NCBI GenBank assembly: GCA_023055505.1
Contig: JALIRH010000018.1
Location: forward strand, 13,555,646 to 13,619,645
Origin: Callipepla californica brunnescens
Lineage: Eukaryota; Chordata; Aves; Galliformes; Odontophoridae
DNA length: 64,000 bases
Direction: 5' to 3'
The translations under genes and the position numbers were made by a program. The number at the start of each line of letters is the position of its first letter. Position 1 is the stretch's first letter. Below are positions 1 to 13,400 of the stretch, piece after piece. The notes below the pieces were generated by a model. The model did no database searches, was not told where the DNA came from, and saw nothing but the letters and a program-made list of their open reading frames with translations.

Positions 1-1310
1 TGTATCAGATAACCTTTTTCAGTAAACAATTTTTTTTTAGCACTCTGACATCAAAATTTGAATGTTTAAGGGGATTCCTTTGATAGCTATGTCAATATTT
101 CATTAGTAGCTGCTGGAAAAGAAAGAAAATGTGCTCAAGTGGACTATGAGCAATCCAGGAGGGACTAATAATGCCTTTTCTTGTTTAAGAAGAAATAAAA
201 TTGTATATTCTCTCAACAGTTTGTCTCATCTGGAGTTTAGGAGTTAAAGCCATTGTATATTCAGATGAATAAAAATATCTGAAGTTGGCATATTTGAGTG
301 ATTCGATAGAAGAGATGTTTTTCAAAGTACATTTTTGTTGATAATTACAATGTGTTGCTAAGTTCTGCATTTATGTTCCAGGTGACAGAGTTTTCATCAA
401 TGAATGGCATGGGAAGACTGATTACTAACACTTTTTAATTTCATCTGTATCATTGTGTTCATTCAGTGCTAACACCATTTGCAGTTAGTGTACTGCAGAT
501 CTTCCTTATACCTCCTGGAGAATTTCAGCTGCTACCAGAATACAGACTAATAACTCACACAGCAGTAGCAAGATCTTATAGGAAAGAGTCAGTAAATAAC
601 ATGTAATGTGCTAGTGCATGCTCATTCTTGGAAGTCTGCTTTCTTTTGAGTATATTTTGGAGCAGCCTTGCTCTGTAATTGTACTGGGTTCAGTGTACCG
701 GTGCGTTATGAGGTTGGAGTCCACACCCAGGTGTGAAGTGCTTCGTAACATGCTTTAGAGCACCGTGGTGGCATTCTTACAACCTCTTCCAGATAAAGAA
801 GGCTGAAATAACTCTTCGTTCTTGAGAGATATGAAAGATCGCTTTGCAGTACAGATGCAGCTGCATCCTCAGCCATATGTAACAGCTATAATTTTAACAG
901 TTGTGTAATGGGTTGTTTGTCAACACTCTGAAGTTAGAAGGATCTTTGCAGCCTTCTTTGCACTCGTTGCTGGATGTATATGCTGGCAACTGGTTAATTT
1001 TGCAAGTTGAGCATATTGTTTGCAGGGAGAGCAAGCTGTTAGCTTGAAGAGTGGAACACAGTGGTAGAAAATGTAAGCTTTCACAGCTTTCAGCTTTTAC
1101 TGAGAGTGATGAATATGTACGGAGGGAAATAAACAGATGAATTCACTGTCCCTGAAAATTGTTATTAGCTATTTCATAGATTGAGATTTCATTTTTTCCA
1201 AGTAAAAGAAAATCAAATTAATGTGAGGTGTAATTAAACTGATGTTAGTCTGTAAACTATTCTTTTCATGTTACAGTTTCTGTTCCTAATGAGATTTCCT
1301 CTCTCTGTAG
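1..1310 (+). other. ASMTL: ASMTL intron, no exon recognised
   Basis: A+T-rich sequence upstream of the first recognised exon. I looked for the preceding Maf-domain exons and found none, so this is taken as intron; the upstream exon should end in phase 1, probably with a G. Confidence 0.6.
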
Positions 1311-1419
1311 ATAATCAGCTAGAGACAGAAATCACTGATTTCTATGAAGAGACTAAAGTAAAATTTTCAGACCTTTCTGAAGAACTCTTATGGGAGTACA
1401 TTCACAGTGGAGAGCCCAT
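1311..1419 (+). CDS. ASMTL: ASMTL exon, Maf domain
   Basis: Acceptor ctctctgtag precedes it and donor gtaagt follows. It enters with two bases of a split codon and leaves with two (AT, completed to Met by the next exon). It encodes EETKVKFSDLSEELLWEY and ends in SGEP, a hallmark of Maf-family proteins. Confidence 0.92.
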
Positions 1420-4400
1420 GTAAGTAGGACCCTGATGCTATCTAGTGGTTCTTCAAAATAAATCTTGGGTGATGTTACTGGCCTGCAGCATAAAGTTTTG
1501 TAATACAGTAAGAAGTCTTATGGTGCTTGTTCTCTGTTGTTCTGCCGTGGCCACCCATTCAGATTTTTTTAAACACTATTACAATTCAAGTAACTTTTTT
1601 TTTTTATGAAGACTTAGTCTTGGGTAATTTCATAGAATTAAATAATTGCATGAGAAATTAAGAAATATACTTTTTTTTGCTGTTGTGGATTGGATCAGTC
1701 ATCTTTTTTATCAATGGGTGTGTAGTATTTTAAAATTTGGTGACTGGTGACACAGGCTAATGCTAGAAGCATACAGCTGAGTTAAAATATGGGCAAGGGA
1801 GGAGGGAAAAGCACTATCTCAAGGTGGACACTGAGCTTTCTGATGGCTGCAGAAATATGGCTGTTCACTTTCTGTTTAATTTTTCTGCTCCTTTCTTCAG
1901 CCATGGATTTTTGTTTTCCAACTGGAAAGATCTTTCTATTTCTCTCTGTAGCAATAAGTCTGTTCAATAGTAATTCTAACTACCTTGTGATTCTCTAATG
2001 AGTAGTCTTGGTTTCTGTTAGCCTCTTTGAATTAGCATTTTATTTTGTAAGTTCCAAAAATTCAGAGCTTATCCTCGTCAAATCTAAGCTAAAATCAACT
2101 GTCATGTAGCGGTGTTCTTTTAAAAGCATTTTGTAATTCTGCACATCGTGGAGTTAGTAGATTTGCGACTGACCTTTGGTTTCAAAGGCTGCTTGCTTAG
2201 GCTTTCAGGTTCAGATCTTGGTAAATGTACTTCTAACTACCTTGTTCCTCAGGCATGAACGGTGAAAATGTTGGTTTACTGTGCTTTATCTGGCTGTGTA
2301 CATAACATTACACACTGAATTTACATAATTAGCTTAAAGACAAAGTAAATTCCCAAGGTTGCTTTCTGTGAAATACTAGTGTACTGGTATTACCTCGATG
2401 TCTAAGAGCACCTTGTTGTGTACAGCTCTAGTTACATTTCCAAAAAGTTACACAGAAATTAAGATAGGGCTGAGTGAGATGGCATCGGGTTTCCTATTTG
2501 AATAGGGCTTTGAAAAAGGGCAACTTCTCTTCCTCATCTTTATTTCAGATGTTCCTCTGCTTGAGAACTACAAGACACATACTACAATTGTTTGAGTTCT
2601 AATGTGTCCTCTTAATTTTGAGCTCCTTTTCAAGCTAGTGCGTACCTGAAGGCCTTTCAGCCTTCAGTGGAATAGGTCAAAATATAACTGGGTGACTGAG
2701 TGTCAGTGTTGGTCTCAGGAACACTTGCTGTTATTATCCTTGCCAGACAGGTCACCCAGCTTTCTCCGTGTCCTCTGGCTGCACAATTAGTCTGCAGTCA
2801 GATTATAGACCTCTGTCTAGGTGAGTATGTCACTTGGACTGGCAAAAACTTAAGGACCTTAGGTGACCCACCCTTAGTAGAATATTAACCCTTATATTTA
2901 GTTATGACTTATAAATTGCAGTTTTGAGCCTAACTAGAATCCATCTTCAACGTGAGTAGACTAGTCTTTATTCCAGTCCCTGCAGTACTAGTAATTACAT
3001 GTTCTGTGCTAACTTTACTGTCAACCACGCTGTTGACCTTAATTAGATGGGTCTCAGCTTTCATTTTTCTCTCCCTTAGGGACAAGGCTGGTGGATATGG
3101 AATCCAGGCCCTTGGTGGAATGTTAGTTGAATATGTCCACGGAGACTTCTTGAATGTGGTGGGATTTCCTCTGAATCACTTCTGTAAGAAGCTAGCGGAG
3201 TTGTACTATCCACCCCTTAAACATACCATACAGCATACAAAGCATGACTCGATCCCTTCTGTGGACACTTTTGAGAGCCTAAGCGATGGAGAAAGTGAAT
3301 CCTCAAGTTTCAAAGAACACAAAGGTGCTAAGAAGTTGGACAGCACTGGGATATGTCCCTCGGGAGTTATTTGCAACTCTGAAAACAGCTCTGGTGTTAG
3401 AACTGGTTCCATGGTACCCGTGGAAAATCAGAACGGAGTGTCAGACAGAACGGCAAAAGTTCCGTCTAAAATTCTAGACCTGATGGATGGTTTTAGAGCT
3501 TCAAAGGTAAGGGGGGGAAATAAAAATGAATTACTGTGACTGAACAATTGCTTTGTTGGAGGTAATGTGAAATGCTTGAGACGGGGTAAGAATAATGGTT
3601 AATATATAAGAATCACTGTAGAGTACCAGAGAATCTAAGGTAGCTGAGACTTCTGACACAATACAGATTTTTTTTTTTATGAATTCTATCTACTCTGTGA
3701 AACTTTAACCACATAGATAGTTAAAAATCTTTCTTTTAATTTGAATAAGTCCAGAAGACTTTTTTTTCCTTTTGTGTGTTGGTTCTTGGGTATAAATGGC
3801 TAAACTGTGCTTCTAGGGTGTCTGGAAACAGTACCTTTCTGCTTAGTTCCCTTATGTTCCTTTTGTCATGTTGGCTAATCAAATACAACTTATGGAAGAC
3901 TGATTTCTTTTATTAGCCACTCAGTGATTCTGAGTCTGGTGCATCTTGTACTTGGGAGGCTCCAAAATAACAGTAATGTCAGAAACGTGTCATGCAAAAA
4001 ATGCAGTTAAAGTGGAGTGTTGTTGGGAAATTTCAAAATGCTTTTAGGTATAAATTTATCACTGAGTTTTTTGTGCATTAAGTGTAATCAAGTAGAAAAT
4101 TACACTTATCTACACTGCAAGGAAGGCTTCTTAATTGGTTTAAATACCAAACTTATATTTTAAATATATGCAATGCTTGTTGTAATTTTTCCTTTTGGAT
4201 TTTTAATATTAGTATTGGAGTTCTCTGGGAGATCTTAACTTTTATTTCCTATTAAGGCAGTAACTTTTTATACCCTGTTTCATGTTCCAGTTGTTTATCA
4301 GATATTGCCTGGAGATTATCAGCTGAGAGACATACACGTAACACAGGCTACACACTGAAGGTCACATGCTCTGTGGAGCAGCCAAGTGTAGTGGGGAATG

Positions 4401-7400
4401 AGTAACTGGATGTTTCAAATGTTATCAAGTTTTCTACTCAAAGCTCCACTAGTAGTGAAGAAGGCGAAGGAGAAATTGAACACTAGTCATTCTAAATAAA
4501 TTACTGCTACCAAGTTGGTGATGTTTCAGGAAGAGATGAAAAAACTCTTCAAGTGGCAGTGACATGACAAGCCTGGTTATAGCAGTAGAGAGTTCTAACA
4601 ATAAAGCAAGGGCTAGAAGTAGCACTGTCAAGTAAGGTGTATCCAGAGAGAGCAAGTTTGATGTACCTGAATGGATGAGTTAATACTTGGAGAGTCACCA
4701 GCATTTTGTAATTGCACGTTATTAATGCTGATTGCTGTGATCTGATGGCAAATTCAGTTTTGTGCAGTGAAAGTTGATGGCAACTGTAATAGAAGGAGGA
4801 GCTTTCCTTTTCTAATAATCAGAGTAAAATCAGCATGAAATGCTGAGTTTCATGTTGAGTTAGGCCTCAGGAGAAGAAATTGCCACTGAAGATATCTGTA
4901 GAATTTATGACTGATGGTAGATTAATTTCTGTAATTAGACAAATTAATTAGATAAATGTTACCTTCTCTCTTTGTACTTCTAGAATATGGGTAAGAGCAC
5001 AGAGGCATTTAGCATCATAAAAGCTCTCAAGATCTGTTTCATCTTTTTGAGTGTTGTTCCAAGGGCTTCCTAAAGCAGGCTGAAATCTCCTGTGGATGAA
5101 GGAGCCATTTCCACCTACTTTTCTATGAACAGCTGCTGTTGCAGAACAGGAGATCAGGTTCAAATGATACATTCTCCAGTTCTCCAACCTGCTCTGAAAC
5201 TGTATATTCTGATCTTTAGCCACTGTTAGGTTATTTGTTTGCTGTTTTGTTTTTGAGCTGGGCGTTACAGAATTGTAGAAATATTTATATCACTAAATTT
5301 GACTCTTCATTTTTTTTCTTGTAATTTCCAGCTCACATTAATTAGTTCAAAGGCTGAGCAGATCTTGGAAGTCAAATGGCTGTAGTATAGGTGCAGTTGC
5401 ATCGGTACTGTGAAAGCCTGGATTCTAATAGATCTCAACTGTATGTTCTTATTAGAACAACAGAGGAAATGATAGGAAGAAAATGAAGATAATAAAATGC
5501 TTACATACTAGCATACCTTTCTCTCAAAGCTATTTTTTTTTATTAAATACAGTGTGTTTTCTCCCTCTTGACTGTTTTTAAGTACATCGTCATTGCTTGC
5601 AGTTGCAGTGAAGTGGCTCAGTGATTGCTGTGTGTTTCTACTGTGACCTTCCTTTGCTATAGGAATTGTGATGTGCTTCCGAGCAGTGAAACTGCACTGT
5701 TGTATTTTGTTTCATATGTACATGTCTTACAAAGCACAACTCTACTACATGGACATCTTAGAAGACTTATTCCATTTTTTGCCCTTAATACTTACTAAAC
5801 AAAGACCAATCTTTGTGTAACTGAAGCTGCTACATTGCCTTAGTGAAACTTTGCATTTTCTTACATTTTAGGTAAATCAAATTTAAATTGATCTCTTATA
5901 CATTTTCTTAGGCATTAGTTCACTTGTTCCATTAAGCCAAATATGTTTAAAGATGCATATAACTAGGTGTATGCTACATGTCTTAGTAAAGAGGTGCTCT
6001 TTATACAAACTCTGTAGGCTTAGTGCCAGAGTATTGAGTTACCTTCTCTCTTATAGACCTCTGTCCCAATTAATGTTCCTTAGTGAAGTTATTAAAACAC
6101 CTAGAGGAAAAGAAACCTGTTACAGTTTTTAGCAATTGTTACTGTGTTACACTTAAATAACAGTAATTATGTAGAATCATACTTCTGGAATGTCTGTGGC
6201 AAAAGTTGTAGGTCCTTTGTTTTCTTGATTGCAGTCTTTCAAATGCACCTGTTTTTTTTTGTTTTGTTTTTCTTTTCTGTATGTAGGCTCTGTTTGTAGC
6301 CTGTAAGCTGAAGATATTCGATCATTTGAAAAAGAAAAGTCCTCTAAAGGCTGTGGACGTTGCAAATGAGATTGGAACTTCTGTGTGTGGAACTGAAAGG
6401 CTCCTCGATGCCTGTGCTGCTCTTGGGTTGCTGGAGAAAACACCACAAGGTAATTTTTCCCATCCCTCCTTTTGAGCAAGTGAGCAAATTGAGGGAAGGA
6501 TCAAAATTTATTAAACTGCTTACTTTTTAGTCAGTGGATTAGAGAGAACCCTTCTCTGTAACAGCATATGTACAGCACTGGAAGAGGTGCTTTGACAGTT
6601 ATGGGAACTGAGCTCATACTGTCAGTAATGTGGATTTGAGGTGGGGAGATTGTTGATTTTTGTCTTCATCGTTAATAGCTGGAATTGTTCTCTCTGGGAG
6701 CAGGCATTACTTAATGACCACACCTTGAGGGAACCTTAGATTGATGTTGTGTTCAGAGAGGAAAAGCAATCATCTCTGAATCTTAATAACTTTCATGGGC
6801 GAGTCCCAGGGAGCAGTGTAAAAACTCAGATGTACCATCTAAATAAGGGCCAGCACCATTCTCCTCTGCTCTGCAGTCATAACCTTGTGTGGAGAACTGG
6901 GGATTTTATGGGGAAGGCTCTGGAAAATGTCCTTCATAGACACCAGCTTAAATGTTAGTACACCTAACTTGCACAGTACTTTAAAGTATACATAGGTGAC
7001 AGTCAGCAACAGGATTAACTCTTTCAGTCTTCACTACATAATTGATAGTTTTCACGTGCATCATTTACATAGCAATACTTGAGAAGGTTAAACACCGAGA
7101 AAAAGAAATAGAGGTTGCTTTCAACTCTGATAAGGATGAGATGAAGGAGAAAGCCTCAAAGGCAGAACGTACTGGGGAATTTTTGAATTTAAGGGAAAGA
7201 AAAGTCTTCATCTAAGACAGAACAATGCTGTCAAGAATGAGGAACTTCTAATGGTCCTCCTTGAGAATGTCAGATGCATAGTTCAGATTCTCTAGTTTAT
7301 GAATAAACAATGAAAAGTTTATCCATTCAGCACCTACATTCATTTTGAGAGTCCCAAAGTGATTTTCATTCTTTAAGAATGAAGAGACCTTTAGAAGTAT

Positions 7401-10400
7401 TTCATAGAAATCTTTGTACAATAAAACACCTTGTGATACCAAGATCAGGATTTGGTGGCTCATTACTGGCAGTACAAGGTAATATCCCTTCAAGTATTAG
7501 CAGACAGCTATAAAGTGCTGGAACAAAACTGGTTACAATTGTTCTCTTCCCTTAAGGTTATAGTAATACAGATTCAGCAAATACTTACCTGTCATCTGAT
7601 GGTGAATACTCACTTCATGCCTACATTATCCACTCTAACGACCACCTTTGGCCTCTCTTTACACACCTGGAGTCTGCTGTTAAAGAGGGAAGCAGGCAGA
7701 ACCATCGAGCTTTTGGAAGGAAAACGGAGGATTTATTTAATGTAACGTAAACTCTCATTTGTTTTAAAACTTGTGACCCCAGAACTGATCTAGAGGGACA
7801 TGGAAACTGAGCTGTTGAAGAAAACTGATGAATCTGAAATGCTAAAAATACAGTGTAGCTCACTGGTCATAGATTTCTGTTCCATACAACCTTAACAGTG
7901 CAGTCTTAAGGCTCTAAAAGTTCTGAAGCAATCACAGCATGTACCAGGAAACTTTGGTGCTGATAAAAATTCAGATGGAAGTTCTGCCCATGCAATTAAC
8001 ATGCCCTAGAACAACCCCTCAGTCTGTTTAATTGACTGTGTGGCCTTTTTATTGCACCAGGCATAAGTTATACATGCGTTCCTTCAATTCTGGGTGCCAA
8101 TAGCATGTTACTGATCTGCATCCAGTGCAGTCTGTTGTGGCTGTACATTCAGAGTTGTTTTGAAGCTAATGTGGAAGAGATATCTAGTCTAAATAGGTCA
8201 CCATAAAAGCAATGCTTCCTATTTATTTCCATGGAGACCACAACAGATACAAAGAGCACAGTCACACTATTTGATAGAGCAAATTCTCAGCTACAAAACA
8301 ATATTTTGAAGCTGTCGCGACCGTTAGCTATGTATCTTTGTCAGTGACAAACAAAAGCCTGCATGCTGCACTCATAACTGTTTGTGGGGCTGTCTAAAAC
8401 ATGGCTTGTCTTTCTTTTACATCACTGCTGAGATATACCACCTCATGTGCTCATATCTGCTGTAAATGAACTGAATCTCATTTTGTGTTAATCTGGATTA
8501 TCAACTTGAGCTTTACTGGGTGATGTTAGCAGGAATCCCTACTAGTTCAAAAGCAAACAGTATGATCTCTAATGTTGCTGTTTTAAATTGTAGTCCAATT
8601 ATCTAATTACATTCCTATCACAGGAGAATGAATATCAGAATTACATGAAATTGGTTTGTGAGTATATCAGGAAGAAGGATTATAGATGAGAATTCGGTCT
8701 GTTTACTCAAGAGTTTTAAAATTTGAAGGCATGCTGCTGTGGAGCAAATCCCTTAAATGTACATCTAAGGCACAGAATTGCTTTAATAAACACTTCACAT
8801 GATCTCTTCCTCCTGTTATGCTGCCTCAGCTCAAACAGACCGATACAAGTGTTGAATTTAATAACCCTCGGGCTGGCCAAAACTGGGCCCAAGCTAGCTC
8901 AGTGTGTGATCCTTGAGACATACTACAAAATATGTCTGTGAGACAATTATAGGGTGCAGAAATGTGCTTATCACTACATGAGGCAGTTTGCAACCAGCAA
9001 AGAACTTGGATGAGCAACTGTGCAGTTATACTTTAATCTGTTTTTAATTTCAGAATTCTCATATTAACATACTAATTCACCAACTGCCTTGATTGAACAT
9101 AATTGTGGCTATAGTAATTCAAATTTGTTTGTTACTTGCTTTTTTAAATTTGTTTTTCCTTTTTAGGACTATTATCAGAGCCAGGAGGTGAAGCAGCGTT
9201 TTATGGCTGCCATGCACAGCATTGCCCACCTTACAGCGAGAGATGTGGCTACAGCGTTCGATCTTTCAGGGTTTAAGACTGCATGTGACTTAGGAGGTGT
9301 GGTTTGTAATTGAGCTCATGTGCAAATTAAAGCTTGCTTTTGGATCCATATTTTTTTAAGACATGCAGTTTTTTCCACTTAACAGTAGTCAGTTTTACTC
9401 AATTTACTTTTCTGTTATTGTAATGTCACAAAAGGACTGAGTGCAGTTAACTGAAAGCAGAGTTATTTACATGGTAGTTGAGTGACTTCATGGTACTCTA
9501 ATAATGTGAAGTAAGTGAATGTCACAGTGAGTACTGTAGTGACACACAGCTCAACGCAGAAAACAGTGTTTGTGGCTTAGCTGATAGAGTCTTTCAGTAC
9601 TGGTTATGTCAGCCTTGAAACTGCTGCTACAACAAAAATGTTGGATTCCTTTAGAATAGGCTGAAGACTCCTGTGGTTATGGTGCTTTTTTTTTTTTTTC
9701 CCAACTGGTATCTAAGACAAGCACCAAAATGTTGAAGACTGGGGATAGATGTGAAGAAACTCTTGTTGCTAGTGGGTTTTTTTGTGTGTTTGTTTTACCC
9801 TGTACTTGGGAGTGGCAAAAACCAAATGCTTAAGGAAAATATCCTGTGCAAGAAGAAAGCATCACTTAATGTCTGAGGAGGTGGATAGCATGTCAGAGTA
9901 ATAAAATAAGGATTGGCAACTTTGCCACTTGTGCAGACTTCTCATCCTTATTCTTCTCTGTGCTGGAGACTCTGTGGATGAAGAACACAAACTACAAGTC
10001 CATTAATGTTCCAAAAAAAGAAAAAGCAAACAAAAATAAGAAAGCAAATTAAAAAAAACCCTGAAGTAGTGCTATCAAAGGCTGTATTAATGTGTCTGTG
10101 ATAGAGTAGGGTGTAATAACTATTGCCCAAACTTTGAAACTTTGTTCTGTCCAATGGAAAGTGCTCTTGGTCATATTCACTGTGAATATTAATACCAACA
10201 TAATAGCTACTGGCTAATTCTGAATTGTTATTTTGCTCTTAATGTTGCATACAGTGTTGTCTGTAAAAATGTATGCAAATGTTGGCAGAAAAGATTTGAA
10301 CTGAGTTTCTTTAAACTTCCAACAGGTTGTACTGGAGCTCTGGCTCATGAGTTAATACAAGTATACCCAAATATGAAGGTCACAGTGTTTGACCTTCCAG

Positions 10401-13400
10401 AAGTCATTGCAAACGCTTCTGTCTTTCAACCTTTGGAACAATGCACAGCTCCAGTGACGTTTGTATCAGGTAAATATAACACTGCTGTTTATCTGTCATC
10501 CTCGAGCACGGGGCAGTCTCTTTTGGTGCAGAAAATGGTGTGCTGCCCTGCTCCAACCCCGTATCTGTGTATCTGTCTTGGTACAATGCCGTGTTGGCTC
10601 TCCTGTGCTAAAAGGGGTGTTGCACTTCTCAATCCTGTCGGGATAAAACAAAACAGTGGTTGGAGAGTGGCAATAAATAAAGTGTGATTGGATGTAGAGG
10701 CTTACTGTATGTCCTTGTCTTTGGCATTTCCTGGCTAAGCTAGATCAATATGGTGATCACAAAAGACTTCAATTTCTTCTTGCTTGCTTTAGACTTCATT
10801 TCCATTTCTACGTATAACAGAATTCTTACCTGTGATCTGCTCTGCTCTTACACTGTGCTTTCCTTAACTAGAACTCAGTGTATCACTATCCCTATTTATT
10901 CATGCTTCTTACTTAATCTCTGCTGAAACTTCTAGTTCCATCTCAATGTTTTTGTTTCCTTCTGTGGGACTCTATTAACTAAATGAAACATACTAACTTT
11001 GCTTTTCTACAGGTGACTTCTTCAAGGATGACCTTCCAGAAGCAGATCTTTACATACTTTCACGTGTTCTTCATGACTGGTCTGATGAAAAGATTCACAT
11101 ACTGTTAAACAAAGTATCAACTGTTTGCAGACCAGGTAAGTTTTTAATCTCTTATGATTATGAATGTGCATTAATATGCACCAGTAATCATAAGCTCATG
11201 TTAAAAAAAATGCAAATTTTTGTGCTACGGTAGCACCTCCAAAAAAAAAAAAAAAAGCAAATCTATTAATAAAGTGATATAAGTCCTTACTGTAGGTGCA
11301 GATTTTACAAGCAACTACTTAATCTCCTCTATCTGTGTGCTCAACCTTTCTTGCAGAGACCTGTATCATCAAATACTGAAGCATGTGCTTCTATCTGTAC
11401 GTACAAGCAAGCCAATTAAAGTTGCTACAAGCTTCTCAAGGAGAGGCAGTTCTTGCTACGTCAGTAATGCCTAGAGTAGTGGAGTTCAACACTACTTTAT
11501 GATGAGATTTCTTGAGGAGTATGTAGTGATGTACTAACAACTGTGTTTTGATAGTATTAAAGATCAGAGGGGGGAGGTACTGTAAACAAAAAGCAATAGA
11601 AAAGCCTTCCTGTTTTATTCAACGTATCGCTTAATCCAAGTGGATTAACAGTAGCTGTGAAGTTTGTTTCATAGGAGAGCATTCAAAATAAGATCTAAGC
11701 TACAAAGCATAGTCCTGTTACACAGAATTGTATGGGCTGGAAGGAGCCTCTGGAGATCACCAAGTCTAGTCCCTCTACTAAAGAAGGTTCCCTACATGTA
11801 GGTCACACAGAAGGGTGTTCAGATGGGTTTTGAACATCCCTAGATAAAGCAACTCTGCAACCTCTCTGGGCAGATTGTTTATAAACTACAATAGAAAACT
11901 GGATGGCTGTCTTTCCTTACTTGAAAACAAGTGTGACAGGAGGCAGTTGCTTGGTTCAAGTGGTAACAAGACTGAGTTTAAAAATTATGTTCAGGAAATG
12001 GTCTGAACTTCACTGAACTGCAAGCAGTGCTCAAAGCTCCCCCTTCCCACTAACAACTAACGGTTTCTTCCAGGAAGAGATGATTGAAAGTAAACTTCAG
12101 TTACTGATTAGCACTGAAGATCATTAAAGCAATGTTCTGATGAGGGGCCTGTGTGTAAATGTCTCTGAACAAAGCTCTGAAGCTGGAAATACTTTAATAA
12201 TGTGCTTCTGGTTGTTCTGGAAATGCAGGAAGTGCCTTGCTAGTGGCAGAAACTGTGCTTGATGAGCAGAAGACACACCCTCCTACAGTTGTACTGCAGT
12301 CTCTGAGTATGACTGAAGGCAAGCAGAGAAGTGGCTCAGAATATAAGCAGCTGCTTGAGAAATACGGATTCACAAATACACAAATTAAGATCACAGGCAA
12401 CTTATTAGATGCTGTTTTGTGCTTTAAGAACAGTCAGTCATCTTGGCACGCACAGAATTAGCATGGGATGCTGAATTGTTTTAATGAGGTGATATACCTA
12501 TCATCTCCCAACATTGTCAGTTTAGGACCATGTTGACCCTTTGTATGAAACATGGATGTTACAAGCTTTGAATAAAAAGTTGAACTCAGTCTTGCATAAG
12601 CTGTAGTCTTTGGGATGGTTGTCCTCTTTCACTTTTCTAATGGGGCTTTACTCAGAAGCAATACAAGGATGCCATGTTATGCTTTTTTTTTCTTTTCTTT
12701 TTTAATTCAGTTCAAAGTAAGAAGACCAAGCTCTAACCAAGTTCCTAGAGTAGCTGTGATATCCTAGGAACTTCAATAGCTTCTGATTTTTCAAGAACTG
12801 TGGATACCTACACAGACTCCACTTGAACTGTTTCCATTGCTTCCTGTCAGATTTGTTCTTCTTCTGAATATTTTTTGAGTGTTGTTAAATGGCTGTTCAT
12901 ACTTTGCCTCATTTAAGAGGAATTCTAGATTTTATACCTAAATTCTCAAAGCTGTATGAACAGGAGTTTCTTTATGTTCCAGCTTTTAATTAGAGAAGTA
13001 CATGCTCCATCCCCTCTCCTCAAGTACTCTGTCACTAATGTCACCACTCTTAATATAGTATCAGAAAGAAAACATTAATTATTTCTATTTCAAATGTTCT
13101 TTGTCGTAGAAGCATTTTTCTGAAGATTAAAGTTGTACTTTCAAACTAGCTTTCTTTTCTATCATTTATTGCTTTCTTGCCTGCCACATTTCTGGAACAA
13201 TAATCCTAATGAGCCAACCTCAGCAAATAAAGAGTTAGAGCAAGGTCGGGACTTGCGTCTGCCTGCTAGACTGTCTTGTTATTTAATCAGAAGTTACTTT
13301 GCTCTTTGAACGCTGAGTAAAGCAAACGTACCATGGTGATTCATTCAGTTCATCTAAGAGATGTATGGTATGGAGTATTTTGGCTGTAGAAAACTAGGGA

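Noticed and set aside
2700..2888. Plus-strand open frame in the ASMTL intron
   Set aside because: No ASMTL residues are missing between exons 1419 and 3080 (SGEPM joins directly to DKAGG), so no exon is needed here.
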